Assembly: GCF_002973535.1 (NCBI RefSeq)
Contig: NZ_PVEP01000003.1
Coordinates: 1 to 64,000 of the forward strand
Reading direction: 5' to 3'
DNA: 64,000 nt
Origin: Albidovulum denitrificans
GTDB lineage: Bacteria > Pseudomonadota > Alphaproteobacteria > Rhodobacterales > Rhodobacteraceae
In this document: positions 17,758-26,999 of the stretch, piece after piece
How positions within the stretch are numbered: position 1 is the first letter of the stretch
Layout: each line of letters begins with the position of its first letter
Notes under the pieces: model-generated
What the model was told of the DNA's origin: nothing
The model's database searches: none
Seen by the model: only the letters and a program-made list of their open reading frames with translations
Made by a program: the position numbers and the translations under genes

Positions 17758-18917
17758 CAGCCCATCAGCCCCGGATTGAGAATGCCCCTCGGATCGAAAC
17801 GCGCACGCAGGCCCGCCGACAGGGCCGCGACCGCCGCAGGCTCCGGCGGGAACGGCGCGACGCGCGCCCGCGTGCCGGCCGAGGCCCGCATCAGGGTCGC
17901 GTGGCCGCCACGGGCGCGGGTCTCGGCCCGGATGACGGCCTCACCCGCATCGCCCGTATCCGGCACGCGGGTCCAGACCAGCCCGCCGCCCCAGTCCATG
18001 ACCGCGTCGGCCCCGATCCCGTTCCGCCCCAGCGCGGCAAGAAACCCCGGGGCGTCGGAGGGCCGCAGCGAAACGCGCCAGACGGCCCCGTCCCCGCCAT
18101 GAAACGGCGCGACATCCCGCACCGCCCGCCAAAGCGCCGCAACCGCCGCACCGTCCCGCTCCACCCGGACCTCCCCGAACGGGGCCAGCACCCCTGCCAG
18201 CCTGCCCGCGCGATAGTCCACCGACCCCGCGAACCCCTCGATCCGCAGCAGCGTCCCCCAGGGGCCATGCGCCGCCCCCGTCACGTCGTAGGGCGACCGC
18301 AGCGCCGCCGTCATCGCACCCACCGCCGCCGCCGGGTCAAGACCCGCCAGCACCAGCACCGCCGCCGCCTCGGGCGCGGGCAGGACCTTCAGGCTGACCT
18401 CGCTCAGCACCCCCAGGGTCCCCCAGGACCCCGCCATCAGCTTCACGAGGTCATAGCCGGTGACGTTCTTCATCACCCGGCCACCATTCTTCACCACCGT
18501 CCCGCTGCCATCCACGAACCGCACCCCCAGAAGCGCATCGCGGCAGGCCCCCGCCTGCACCCGGCGCGGGCCGGAGACATTGGCGGCCACCATCCCGCCC
18601 AACGTTGGCGCCCCTCCCGTTCCCAGAAGCCCGCGCCAGTCCGCAGGCTCGAAGGCCAGGCGCTGCCCTTCCGCCGCCAGCGCCACTTCCACCTCTGCCA
18701 AGGGCGTCCCAGCCCCGGCCACAAGCGTCAGGGCGCCCGGCTCATAAAGCCCGATCCCGTTCAAACCCGAAACATCCAGGTCCACACCCTCGACCACGCG
18801 CCCCACAGTGCGCGTCCCGCCGCCGCGAATACGCAGCGGGCCGGTCGCTTCCCGGATCGCCTCGGCCAGTTCCCTCTCTTCCGTTACCTTCACGACCCTG
18901 CTTTCATTGTGGTCCAA
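17757..18917 (-). CDS. glcE: Glycolate oxidase FAD-binding subunit GlcE
   Basis: This is the second FAD-linked subunit of glycolate oxidase. A PCMH-type FAD domain covers residues about 10-170 (PLRIRGGGTRTVGR, GLLGTGGAPTLGGMVAANVSGP split over the loop, and KNVTGYDLVKLMAGSWGTLG). The C-terminal part is short, as in GlcE rather than GlcD. It has 386 residues, lies between glcD and glcF and overlaps glcF by one base. The 39-bp gap from glcD holds a strong hairpin. Confidence 0.95.
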   Translation of the reverse strand: MDHNESRVVKVTEERELAEAIREATGPLRIRGGGTRTVGRVVEGVDLDVSGLNGIGLYEPGALTLVAGAGTPLAEVEVALAAEGQRLAFEPADWRGLLGTGGAPTLGGMVAANVSGPRRVQAGACRDALLGVRFVDGSGTVVKNGGRVMKNVTGYDLVKLMAGSWGTLGVLSEVSLKVLPAPEAAAVLVLAGLDPAAAVGAMTAALRSPYDVTGAAHGPWGTLLRIEGFAGSVDYRAGRLAGVLAPFGEVRVERDGAAVAALWRAVRDVAPFHGGDGAVWRVSLRPSDAPGFLAALGRNGIGADAVMDWGGGLVWTRVPDTGDAGEAVIRAETRARGGHATLMRASAGTRARVAPFPPEPAAVAALSAGLRARFDPRGILNPGLMG

Positions 18918-18950
18918 GTACTCCGGGGGTCCGGGGGCTGGCCCCCGGCC
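18912..18950 (-). repeat. GC-rich hairpin and gene-end element between glcD and glcE
   Basis: CCGGGGGC (18931-18938) faces GCCCCCGG (18941-18948). On the minus strand this is followed by GACCCCCGGAGTACTTGGAC, resembling the common Rhodobacterales gene-end sequence GCCCCCGGACCCCCGAGGTATTTGG. It may reduce transcription into glcE or stabilise the glcD message. Confidence 0.55.
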
Positions 18951-18956
18951 GCCCTC

Positions 18957-20390
18957 TCAAACGCCGCGCCGCCCGGCACTGGCCGCCAGCGGAAAGACCT
19001 TCGCCGGGTTCAGAAGCCAGGCCGGATCGAACACGTCCTTCACCCGCATCTGCGCCTCAAGATCGGCGGGCGCATATTGCACCCCCATCAGGTCGCGCTT
19101 TTCGATGCCCACGCCATGCTCGCCGGTCAGACAGCCGCCCACCTCGACGCAAAGCTTCAGGATCTCGGCCCCGAAGGCCTCGCAACGCTCCAGATCGCCG
19201 GGGGTGTTGGCGTTGTAGAGGATCAGCGGGTGCATGTTGCCGTCACCCGCGTGAAAGACATTGCCGACGTCCAGCCCAAACTCCCGGCTCATCTCGCCGA
19301 TGCGGCGCAGCACATGGGGCAGGCTCGATACCGGGATTGTGCCATCAAGGCACATGTAATCGTTGATCTGCCCCATCGCGCCGAAGGCGGATTTGCGACC
19401 AAGCCAGATCTTTCTCGCCTCCTCCTCCGATGCCGCCTCGCGGAACTCCACCGGGTCGTGGCGCATGGCGATCTGGCGGATCAGGCCAAGCTGCTCGTCG
19501 ATCTCGGCCTCGGCGCCTTCGACCTCGACGATCAGAAGCGCCTCGCAATCGGGGTAACCGGCATGGGCGAAATCCTCGGTCGCGCGGATGCAGGGGCGGT
19601 CCATGAACTCGATCGCGACCGGCAGGACGCCCGCCTTGATGATGTCGGCGACACAGGCCCCCGCGACCTCGTTCGAGGTGAAACCGATCAGCACCGGGCG
19701 GGCGCCTTCGGGCTTTGGCAGGATGCGCAGCGTCGCCTCCGTCACCACGCCGAGCTGCCCTTCCGATCCGCAGATCAAGCCAAGAAGGTCAAGCCCGCCC
19801 GCATCCATATGCGCCCCGCCGATCTCGATCACCTCGCCTGCCATGGTCACCAGAGTGACCCCCAGCAGGTTGTTCGTCGTGACCCCGTATTTCAGGCAAT
19901 GTGCGCCGCCCGAATTCATCGCGACATTGCCCGCGATGGCGCAGGCAAGCTGGCTGGACGGGTCGGGGGCGTAAAAGAAGCCGTCCGCCTCGACCGCGCC
20001 GGTGACGGACAGGTTGGTCCGCCCCGCCTCGACCCGGATGAAGCGGTCATCGTAATCGACCTCGATCACCCGGTTCATCCGCGCCACACCAAGGATCACG
20101 CTGTCCGCCGTCGGCAGCGCCCCACCGGCCAAGGAGGTGCCGGAGCCGCGCGGCACGACGGGAACGCCGAGGTCGTGGCAGACCTTCAGCGCCGCCGCGA
20201 CCTCGGCCGTCGAACGCGGCAGGATCGCCGCCAGCGGCGGGCAGCGATAGGCGGTCAGCGCGTCGCATTCATAGGCGCGGGTTTCTGCCGGATCGTCGAT
20301 CACGGCATCGGCGGGCAGGACCGCGCGCAGGGCGGCCACGATTTCGGACGTCCGCGCCATGACGCGGGTATCGGCGGCCGGCATCTCCAT
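18957..20390 (-). CDS. glcD: Glycolate oxidase subunit GlcD
   Basis: The catalytic FAD subunit oxidises glycolate (and often D-lactate) to glyoxylate (or pyruvate). The 477-residue protein has the FAD-binding PCMH domain (VPRGSGTSLAGGALP near residues 76-90, DPSSQLACAIAGNVAMNSGG near 145-165) and the GlcD/D-lactate-type C-terminal domain ending with the conserved TGEHGVGIEKRD. It is first in glcDEF. The ATG at 20390 is followed by a second ATG two codons on. A 10-bp AT-rich palindrome about 30 bp upstream is a likely operator or part of the promoter. Confidence 0.96.
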   Translation of the reverse strand: MEMPAADTRVMARTSEIVAALRAVLPADAVIDDPAETRAYECDALTAYRCPPLAAILPRSTAEVAAALKVCHDLGVPVVPRGSGTSLAGGALPTADSVILGVARMNRVIEVDYDDRFIRVEAGRTNLSVTGAVEADGFFYAPDPSSQLACAIAGNVAMNSGGAHCLKYGVTTNNLLGVTLVTMAGEVIEIGGAHMDAGGLDLLGLICGSEGQLGVVTEATLRILPKPEGARPVLIGFTSNEVAGACVADIIKAGVLPVAIEFMDRPCIRATEDFAHAGYPDCEALLIVEVEGAEAEIDEQLGLIRQIAMRHDPVEFREAASEEEARKIWLGRKSAFGAMGQINDYMCLDGTIPVSSLPHVLRRIGEMSREFGLDVGNVFHAGDGNMHPLILYNANTPGDLERCEAFGAEILKLCVEVGGCLTGEHGVGIEKRDLMGVQYAPADLEAQMRVKDVFDPAWLLNPAKVFPLAASAGRRGV

Positions 20391-20410
20391 CGCGATCCTC
20401 CCGATGCTTT

Positions 20411-20430
20411 CGGTAAAGTAATATTACCAA
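20411..20430 (-). promoter_or_regulatory. Putative operator upstream of glcD
   Basis: GTAATATTAC (20418-20427) is a perfect 10-bp palindrome flanked by GGT and CC, giving TTGGTAATATTAC on the minus strand. The half-site TTGGT recalls FadR/GlcC-type GntR operators. It stands alone in GC-rich DNA just upstream of the operon start. Confidence 0.5.
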
Positions 20431-20526
20431 TTTGGCCTTGTGGCAAGATACGCACGACCGGCGCCCCGGCAGGCCAACACATCAAAGTGATTCCGCAAGA
20501 ACGGCCCCTGTGGCAGTCTTCCGCCC

Positions 20527-20898
20527 ATGCCCCATGCCGCCTGCATCGCCGGTCTTGCCATCCTTGCCATGACACGCATGGCCAGCGCCGATGCCCCGCG
20601 GGTCGAGACCGCGACCGCGACCCATGACCCCGACGGGACCTGGACCATCTCGGTCACCCTGTCCCATCCCGATACCGGCTGGGACCATTACGCCAGCGGT
20701 TGGCGCCTTCTGACGGCGGAAGGGACCGAAATCGCGGCGCGGGAGTTGAGCCACCCGCATGTCGATGAACAGCCTTTCACCCGCAGCCTGTCGGGCGTCA
20801 CGATCCCCGACGGCATGGCGGAAATCCTGATCCAGCCGCGCTGCACGATGGATGGCTGGGTGCCGATGCCCACAATTCTGGCGCTTCCGCAAAAATAG
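20527..20898 (+). CDS. Small secreted protein of unknown function
   Basis: The 123-residue protein has an N-terminal signal peptide (MPHAACIAGLAILAMTRMASA, cleavage near ASADA). The mature part looks like one beta-sandwich domain: VETATATHDPDGTWTISVTL, HPDTGWDHYASGWRLL and LSHPHVDEQPFTRSL alternate as strands. I do not recognise a named family. The frame has the coding bias of its neighbours and starts 136 bp from the divergent glcD. Probably periplasmic. Confidence 0.75.
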   Translation: MPHAACIAGLAILAMTRMASADAPRVETATATHDPDGTWTISVTLSHPDTGWDHYASGWRLLTAEGTEIAARELSHPHVDEQPFTRSLSGVTIPDGMAEILIQPRCTMDGWVPMPTILALPQK

Positions 20899-21025
20899 CG
20901 GGCGGTTCTTCGCCGCGAGGGGACGAATCGTGACTTCGTGACACGAACCTGTCGTCAATCCGTGCTAAGGTCGTAGACGCCACCACCGCGCGAGTCGCGC
21001 GCGGGGACGACACCGGGAGGATGCA

Positions 21026-21220
21026 ATGACCAAGTTCGAAAAGCGCATGTCTGCGCCCGATGCCGTGTTGCCTGCCAGGTACGATGTGAACGCGTCGGCG
21101 AAGATCTCCGCCACCCATTTCGGGCAAAAGCCGACCCAGACCCCCATGCGCCGGACCCAAAGGGTCGAAAGCCGGGTCGAGAAGGAGCTGGACGCCTTCT
21201 GGGATAACGTCCCGATTTGA
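21026..21220 (+). CDS. Small basic cytoplasmic protein, unknown
   Basis: This 64-residue protein (MTKFEKRMSAPDAVLPARYD...) has no signal peptide and is rich in Arg and Lys in the middle (MRRTQRVESRVEKELD). A GGGAGG Shine-Dalgarno stands before the ATG at 21026. Upstream lies a dyad, TCGTG-N9-CACGA (about 20929-20947). No family is recognised. The good ribosome site and own intergenic space argue that it is real. Confidence 0.7.
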   Translation: MTKFEKRMSAPDAVLPARYDVNASAKISATHFGQKPTQTPMRRTQRVESRVEKELDAFWDNVPI

Positions 21221-21244
21221 TCCGCGACGGGGTGCCGGTCTTCG

Positions 21245-23332
21245 TTACCGGCGCCCTTCCCGCAGCCAGGCCGCGAGGCTGAAAAGTGCGGCGATCAGCA
21301 GAAAGGCCCAGGCCGGCAGCAAAGGCGCGATCCTGAGGTCAAGCGTCTGGTAGGCGTTGCGCGGCGTGATCCCGATCCAGCCGCGCCCGGCCGCGGGGCG
21401 CCCCTCGCGCACCTGCCGCAGCGCAGGCACCCCGTTTTCAAGGTGCAGAAAGCCGCCACGGGTCGGCGTGACCAGCGGGGCCAACCGGTCTTCGGTGGCG
21501 ATCGTCTCCTCGAACTCCTTCGGGGCGGCGGGGCCAAGGGCGATCACCTGGTCCTGATCGCCGTCCTTCAGGCGATAGAGCCCGATATCGGGCGCGTCAT
21601 AGGTTGCCACATAGCGGCCCGGCCCCTGTTCTTTCATCGCCAGCGTGGTGTCACTGCCATCGGGGGCGGTCACGGTGACCTCATGCGCCGCCTCGCCCAG
21701 CGTGCGGCGGGTGATGGTCATCGCCTGCCCCTCGGCCGTGGCGGTCAGCGCCTCTTCCTCAAGCTCCGGCTCTTTCATCAGCCAGTGGGCGAGACGGCGG
21801 AGCAACTCCAGTTGCGGCCCGCCGCCCTCGAAGCCCCGCCCCCAAAGCCAGGCCTGATCCGAGGCCAGAAGCGCCACGCGCCCCTCGCCCTCGCGCTTCA
21901 GGATCAGCAGCGGACGCCCGGCGGGACCGTCCATCACCACCTGCCCCGCCGGATCGGCCAGATCGACCGCGCGCAGCCAGCGGCCCCAGCTCGGCGCGCC
22001 TTCCTTGCCCTGTTGCCCGCCTTCGGGCGCAAAGCCCGCCTCAAGCCCCTCGGTCACCGGATGTCGCTGGCCAAGGTCCGACACGCGCGGGGTAAAGCCG
22101 CCGTCCAGCACCCGCGCCGTCGGGCGCGCGGGAAGGATGTCGCCCAGCCCGGAATGGTAAAGGCTTTCGGCCGAGGCGAAATCCGGCCCGGCGGCGACAA
22201 GCACCGCACCACCGCCCAAGACATAGTCGCGGATATTGTCGAGATAGGATGACGGCAGGATGCCCCGCAGCCGGTAGCGGTCAAAGATGATCAGATCAAA
22301 TTCCGTGATCTTCTCGACGAACAGCTCCCGCGTCGGGAAGGCGATCAGCGACAGCTCGCTAACCGGCACCCCGTCCTGCTTGTCGGGCGGGCGCAGGATG
22401 GTGAAATGGACCAGATCGACGGAACTGTCGGATTTCAGGAGGTTGCGCCATGTCCGTTCGCCTGCATAAGGCTCCCCCGAGACCAGAAGCACCCGCAGCC
22501 GGTCGCGCACGCCGTTGATCTGCACCACGGCTTCATTGTTGCGGTCCGTCAGCTCCCCCGGCGCGGTTTCCAGCGACAGTTGCACAACGTTCTGCCCGCC
22601 GTGATCCAGCGTCAGCGGCAGTTCCAGATCCTGCCCCACCGGCACGGTGAAGACCTGCGCGGGGGCGCCGTCGATGGCGATGCTCAGCGCGACGGACCGG
22701 CCCGACAGGGCGGCAGGCATCGCGCCCTGCTCCTCGATCCGCAGCGTGAGGGAAAGCGGCTCTCCGATGATGCCGAAGGCGGGGGCGGTCTTGATCATCA
22801 GCCGCCGGTCCCAGTCCGCCGCGTGGCCGGTCAGCAACACGTTCAGCGGCGCGGGCATGTCCGTTCCGACATCGAGGTCATGCACCTGCCCGTCGCTGAC
22901 AAGGATCGCCCCCGCAACGCGCGCGCGCGGTTCCTCGGCCAGGGCCTGCGCCAGCGCGGTCATGGCAAGCGTCCCGGCATCCTCGGCCCCGTCGCCCACG
23001 ATGATCTTGCGCAACTCCGTATTGGGCAGCGCGGCCACCTCCGCCTCCACCCGCCGGACGGCCATGTCGGTCTGCGCGGCGCGGTCGGCGATCTTCTGGC
23101 TGGCGCTTTGATCGACCACCAGCAGGACGATGTCGGACAGCGGCCGCCGGTCTTCAGATTGCAGCGACGGCTGGGCCAGCGCCGCGATCACGCAAACCGC
23201 CGCCAGCGCCCGAAGCCACCAGCCCTTCAGCCCGCGCCAGGCGGCGAAGCCCACCAGCGCCGCGGCCAGCGCCGCCACGGCCCAGAGAAGCGTCCAGGGC
23301 AGAAGCGGGTCGAAGACGATCTGGCCGATCAT
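21245..23332 (-). CDS. Large membrane protein of the MoxR/DUF4159 operon, glutamine amidotransferase-like
   Basis: The 695-residue protein has two N-terminal transmembrane helices (PWTLLWAVAALAAALVGFAA and LRALAAVCVIAALAQ), a vWA-like region (IVLLVVDQSASQKIADRAAQ), a periplasmic segment, and a class I glutamine amidotransferase-like fold in the middle (FDRYRLRGILP, GGGAVLVAAGPDFA). A transmembrane helix lies near the C-terminus (LLPAWAFLLIAALFSLAAW). Its start overlaps the DUF4159 gene stop by 4 bp. It is the last gene of the operon. Such proteins accompany MoxR ATPases in alphaproteobacteria; the biochemical role is not established. Confidence 0.85.
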   Translation of the reverse strand: MIGQIVFDPLLPWTLLWAVAALAAALVGFAAWRGLKGWWLRALAAVCVIAALAQPSLQSEDRRPLSDIVLLVVDQSASQKIADRAAQTDMAVRRVEAEVAALPNTELRKIIVGDGAEDAGTLAMTALAQALAEEPRARVAGAILVSDGQVHDLDVGTDMPAPLNVLLTGHAADWDRRLMIKTAPAFGIIGEPLSLTLRIEEQGAMPAALSGRSVALSIAIDGAPAQVFTVPVGQDLELPLTLDHGGQNVVQLSLETAPGELTDRNNEAVVQINGVRDRLRVLLVSGEPYAGERTWRNLLKSDSSVDLVHFTILRPPDKQDGVPVSELSLIAFPTRELFVEKITEFDLIIFDRYRLRGILPSSYLDNIRDYVLGGGAVLVAAGPDFASAESLYHSGLGDILPARPTARVLDGGFTPRVSDLGQRHPVTEGLEAGFAPEGGQQGKEGAPSWGRWLRAVDLADPAGQVVMDGPAGRPLLILKREGEGRVALLASDQAWLWGRGFEGGGPQLELLRRLAHWLMKEPELEEEALTATAEGQAMTITRRTLGEAAHEVTVTAPDGSDTTLAMKEQGPGRYVATYDAPDIGLYRLKDGDQDQVIALGPAAPKEFEETIATEDRLAPLVTPTRGGFLHLENGVPALRQVREGRPAAGRGWIGITPRNAYQTLDLRIAPLLPAWAFLLIAALFSLAAWLREGRR

Positions 23333-26094
23333 TGCCCCAGCCTTTCCAGCAGCGCAGGCACATGGACCTGATCGGATTTGTAGTTCCCGGTCAGCACATG
23401 CATCACCAGATTGACGCCGAAGCGATAGGCGATCTCACGCTGTCTTTCGCCGCCAAGGCCACGCCCGACAGGGAACATCTGCCGCCCCTGATCGTCCACC
23501 GCCCAGGCAGCGGCCCAGTCATTGCCACCGATCACCACCGGGGTGACATTGTCATTGAGGTTGCGGAAGGGCATCCCTTCGACCTGCTCTGCATCGGCGG
23601 GCGCGGCCTCGACCCAGATCGGCGGACCGGCATAGCGGCCGGGGAAGTCCTGAAGCAGATAGAAGGCGCGGGTCAGGACGTGGTCCTTCGGGATCGGCTC
23701 CAGCGGCGGGATGTCCAGCGGGGCCGCCAGCGCCTGCAAGCGCTTGCCCTCGGGCGTGGAGGCACCGAAACCGGCCAGATCGGCGTCGCGGGTGTCGAAA
23801 AGGATCATGCCGCCGGAATGCAGATAGCGGTTCAGCTTCGCATAGGCCTGCGGTGAGGGGGCCGGTTGGTTCGGGGTGACGGGCCAGTAAAGGAACGTAA
23901 AGACCGACAGTTCATCGGTTTCAAGGTTGACGCCCACCGGCTCAACCGGCTCAACCGAGGTCCGGGCAAAGAGAACCTCCGACAGGCCCCAAAGCCCCGC
24001 CTCGGCGATCCGGTCCGTCTCGGCATCGCGGGTCATCACATGGGCCAGGACGACATTCCCGGCCTCGCGGACCAGCGCGGCGTCGTCCTGTTCCGCCCGC
24101 GCGCCCTGCGGCGCCAGCGCCAGCGCAACACCAAGCACCACGGCGGGCACCACGCCCGCGCGACTGCCCCTAAGCCGCCCGCCAAGGGCGAGTGCGGCGA
24201 GGATGTCGGCCATCAGCAGGATCAGCGCGACGGTCAGGAACCAGCCCTTGAGCGGCAGTTCCCGCGCCACCACAAGGCCCTCAACCCGGACCGGCGCGGG
24301 CCAGTTCGCCCGCTGAAGCGCCCGGTCGGGTGCCACCGCGTTCAAGGCCAGCCGCCGGTCGCCCGAGGCGTAAAGGCCCGGCAGCAGGTCCGGCCCGATC
24401 ACCGGATCGGCGAGCTTTTCCCCCGCCACACCGGGGCGGTCGTCGGCGGTGCCAAGGGTGCCGAACCCGTCCAGCACCTTCTCCGCCTGCCATGTCGTGC
24501 CTTCCAGATCGGCCGCCGCCGGACGTTCCGCCCGGCTGGTCACGGCAAGGCGTTCCAGCATCTGCACGAAAAGGCCCGACAGCGGCAGGCTTGACCATTC
24601 CGCATTGGCGGAGACGTGGAACAGCACGATCTGGCCGTCGCCCACCCGCCGCCGCGTCACCAGCGGCGTGTCGTCGGCCAGGGTCGCGATGGTCGCCTGC
24701 GCAAGGTCCGGGCCGGGCTGGGCAAGGATCTGCGCCGTCACCGTCACATCGGGGGGCAGCTTCAGGCCGTAGAAGGGGGACGCCTCGGAGAAGGGCGCAA
24801 GCGCCTTCGGCTCCCCCCAGCTCATCGTGCCGCCAACGGCGCGGCCACCGATCCTGAGCCGGACGGGCAAAAGCGGGTCAAGGCTGTCGCGGCCCACATC
24901 GGATGAGGCAAGGTGCGGCCCCGCGAAACGCACCAGCAGCCCGCCTTCGTCGATCCAGTCGAGCAGCGCGTCGGTTTCCGGCACCCGCCCCGCATCGGCC
25001 ATGATGATCACATCCGGCGCGGCCATCAGCACGTCGGTCACCGTACCTTCGATCAGGTCGGCGGTGGGCGCCAATGCCTCGCGCAGGTAGTGGTCGGGGG
25101 ACAGAAGCTCCAACCCCTCCTGCCCGGTGCCGGCGCTGACGATGGCGACCTTGCGGCGTTTCAGGGCGTCGTCGGTCAGGGCGACGGCGCCTGCGGTACT
25201 TTCGCCCGCGATCTCAAGCCGCGTGACGCGGTTGCGCAGTTCCGGCGGCAGGTCGAACCGCGCCTCGGCCCGGTCGGCATCGGCCGCGAAGGACGCCGTC
25301 GCGCGGGCCAGCACACGTTCGATCCCCGTCGGGTCAAGGCCATGGGCGACGACGCTTGCCTCCCCCGCAATCTCGGGCCGGGCGCGCAGGACGGTGGCGG
25401 TCAGCGTGCCATCGACGATCCCCGCGCCGGCCAGCGCCCGCACGTCGCGCGGGCTTTCGACGGCGGTCACCTGACCGTGGGCAGCAAGCGCCTCGGCCAG
25501 ATCGGCCCGGCCATCGCGCGCAAGGCCATCCGACAGCCAGAGCGTGTCGAAGCCTTCATCAGGCAGGGTATCGGCCAGGCCCACCATGGCCGCCTGATCC
25601 GGCTCCCACGGTTTCGGGTGCAGGGAGGGCAGCCGCACGGTCAGCGCATCGGCGGCCACGAAGACAGGCCCATCCGGCGGCAGGTCGGTCAGCGAGACCA
25701 GCGCGACGGTGCGCCCGGCGCGGCCCGCCTCGGTCAGCGCCTCGGCGATGCGGCCGGTCCGCGTCGGCCAGTCGCGCGCATCGGCCCAGCTTCCGTCGGT
25801 CAGGATCAGAAGCGGCCCCTGCCCGGCCGGTTTCTGTTCCGGGTTCAGGACCGGCCCGGCAAAGCCGAGGATCAGCGCGGCGACCGCCAGCATGCGGATC
25901 AGCAACAGCCACCAGGGGGTGCGGTCGGCCTGAACGTCCTCATCCGCCAGACCCAGCAGCAGCGCGACACCGGGAAAGCGCCGCCGGATCGGCGCCGGTG
26001 GCACGGCGCGCAGCAAAAGCCACAGCACCGGCAGCACGACGAGGCCCCAGAGAAGCCATGGCAGCGTGAAGCCGATGGGACCCAGAACCAGCAT
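23329..26094 (-). CDS. BatA/DUF4159 membrane protein
   Basis: The N-terminal part (two helices beginning FTLPWLLWGLVVLPVLWLLL, then IRRRFPGVALLLGLADED) is the BatA-type domain, followed by a vWA-like region (LLILTDGSWADARDWPTR). A helix near residue 650 (LTVALILLMADILAALALG) and a signal-like stretch precede the C-terminal DUF4159 domain, about 220 residues, with LIFDTRDADLAG-type and GMPFRNLNDNVTPVVIGGND motifs. I place the start at the ATG 26094, which forms TGATG with the DUF58 stop, rather than at 26127. Product 921 residues. Confidence 0.88.
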   Translation of the reverse strand: MLVLGPIGFTLPWLLWGLVVLPVLWLLLRAVPPAPIRRRFPGVALLLGLADEDVQADRTPWWLLLIRMLAVAALILGFAGPVLNPEQKPAGQGPLLILTDGSWADARDWPTRTGRIAEALTEAGRAGRTVALVSLTDLPPDGPVFVAADALTVRLPSLHPKPWEPDQAAMVGLADTLPDEGFDTLWLSDGLARDGRADLAEALAAHGQVTAVESPRDVRALAGAGIVDGTLTATVLRARPEIAGEASVVAHGLDPTGIERVLARATASFAADADRAEARFDLPPELRNRVTRLEIAGESTAGAVALTDDALKRRKVAIVSAGTGQEGLELLSPDHYLREALAPTADLIEGTVTDVLMAAPDVIIMADAGRVPETDALLDWIDEGGLLVRFAGPHLASSDVGRDSLDPLLPVRLRIGGRAVGGTMSWGEPKALAPFSEASPFYGLKLPPDVTVTAQILAQPGPDLAQATIATLADDTPLVTRRRVGDGQIVLFHVSANAEWSSLPLSGLFVQMLERLAVTSRAERPAAADLEGTTWQAEKVLDGFGTLGTADDRPGVAGEKLADPVIGPDLLPGLYASGDRRLALNAVAPDRALQRANWPAPVRVEGLVVARELPLKGWFLTVALILLMADILAALALGGRLRGSRAGVVPAVVLGVALALAPQGARAEQDDAALVREAGNVVLAHVMTRDAETDRIAEAGLWGLSEVLFARTSVEPVEPVGVNLETDELSVFTFLYWPVTPNQPAPSPQAYAKLNRYLHSGGMILFDTRDADLAGFGASTPEGKRLQALAAPLDIPPLEPIPKDHVLTRAFYLLQDFPGRYAGPPIWVEAAPADAEQVEGMPFRNLNDNVTPVVIGGNDWAAAWAVDDQGRQMFPVGRGLGGERQREIAYRFGVNLVMHVLTGNYKSDQVHVPALLERLGQ

Positions 26095-26999
26095 CAGCGC
26101 GGCGTCCCGAGCGCGCCGTAAAGCCACAAAAGCGCCCCTTGCGCCGGGGTGCCGGTGTGATGCGTGCTGAAGAGCCAGCCTGCCTCTGCCGCCAGATCGG
26201 CAAGCCGGGCGCGGCGTTCGGCCAGCCGGTCAAGATAGCGCGCGCGCAGGTCGCCCGCCTTGCGCGTCTCATGCCGCAGGCTCCCGCCCATGCTTTCGAA
26301 GATCGTCCGCCCATCGAAGGGAAACTCCTCCTCCACCGGGTCGAGAACCTGAAGCAGCACGCCCTTCACGCCACGGTCGGCGGCATGGCCCAGCGCCGTC
26401 TCCACCCGCGCCGGATCGCCCATGAAATCCGACAGGAACACCGCCCGCGCACCGGGCAGGATCGCACGCGCCTCGGGCGCGCCGAAATCCGCCTCGCCCG
26501 CGGCGCGGGTCAGGATCTGCGCCAGCCTGAGAAGCTGCACCTCGCCCGAACGCGGCGGGGCGACGGGGTCGGCAAGGCCCACCCTTTCCCCGGCATGGAT
26601 CAGCAGCACCGCGATGGCCAGCGCCAGAAGCCGCGCACGGTCGGCCTTGGACTGGCGCCCGGCATCGCCGGTGAACTCCATGGACCGCGCATCGTCGACC
26701 CAGAGGTGAACCGACTGCGCCGCCTGCCATTCCTTTTCGCGCACAAATTGCTGATCGGCGCGGCCCGACCGGCGCCAGTCGATCGCGCGCGCCTCATCCC
26801 CGCCATGGGCCGGGCGGTATTGCCAGAACTCATCCCCCATGCCCGACCGCCGCCGTCCGTGTTCGCCAAGCTGCACCGTCGCCGCCAGATGCCGTGCCTC
26901 GGCCATCAGGGGCGGCAGGGCAGAGGCCAGCGCCTCGGCCTGTCGCCTCAGCCCGGCGGGGCGGGCGGAGACCTCGGAAGGGGCGGCGCCTGCGGTCAT
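26094..26999 (-). CDS. DUF58 domain protein
   Basis: The 301-residue protein carries the DUF58 signature near residues 55-75 (RRSGMGDEFWQYRPAHGGDE followed by RAIDWRRSGRADQQFVREKE) and a vWA-like fold after it (HLWVDDARSMEF). DUF58 proteins are partners of MoxR AAA+ ATPases. Both ends overlap neighbouring genes (moxR by 4 bp, DUF4159 by 1 bp), indicating coupled synthesis and probably a complex. Confidence 0.93.
   Translation of the reverse strand: MTAGAAPSEVSARPAGLRRQAEALASALPPLMAEARHLAATVQLGEHGRRRSGMGDEFWQYRPAHGGDEARAIDWRRSGRADQQFVREKEWQAAQSVHLWVDDARSMEFTGDAGRQSKADRARLLALAIAVLLIHAGERVGLADPVAPPRSGEVQLLRLAQILTRAAGEADFGAPEARAILPGARAVFLSDFMGDPARVETALGHAADRGVKGVLLQVLDPVEEEFPFDGRTIFESMGGSLRHETRKAGDLRARYLDRLAERRARLADLAAEAGWLFSTHHTGTPAQGALLWLYGALGTPR

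Noticed and set aside
17901-20627. 908-codon plus-strand frame across glcE and glcD
   Set aside because: Its residues (Arg, His, Pro, Gln excess) are typical of the antisense of GC-rich genes; glcD and glcE are certain.
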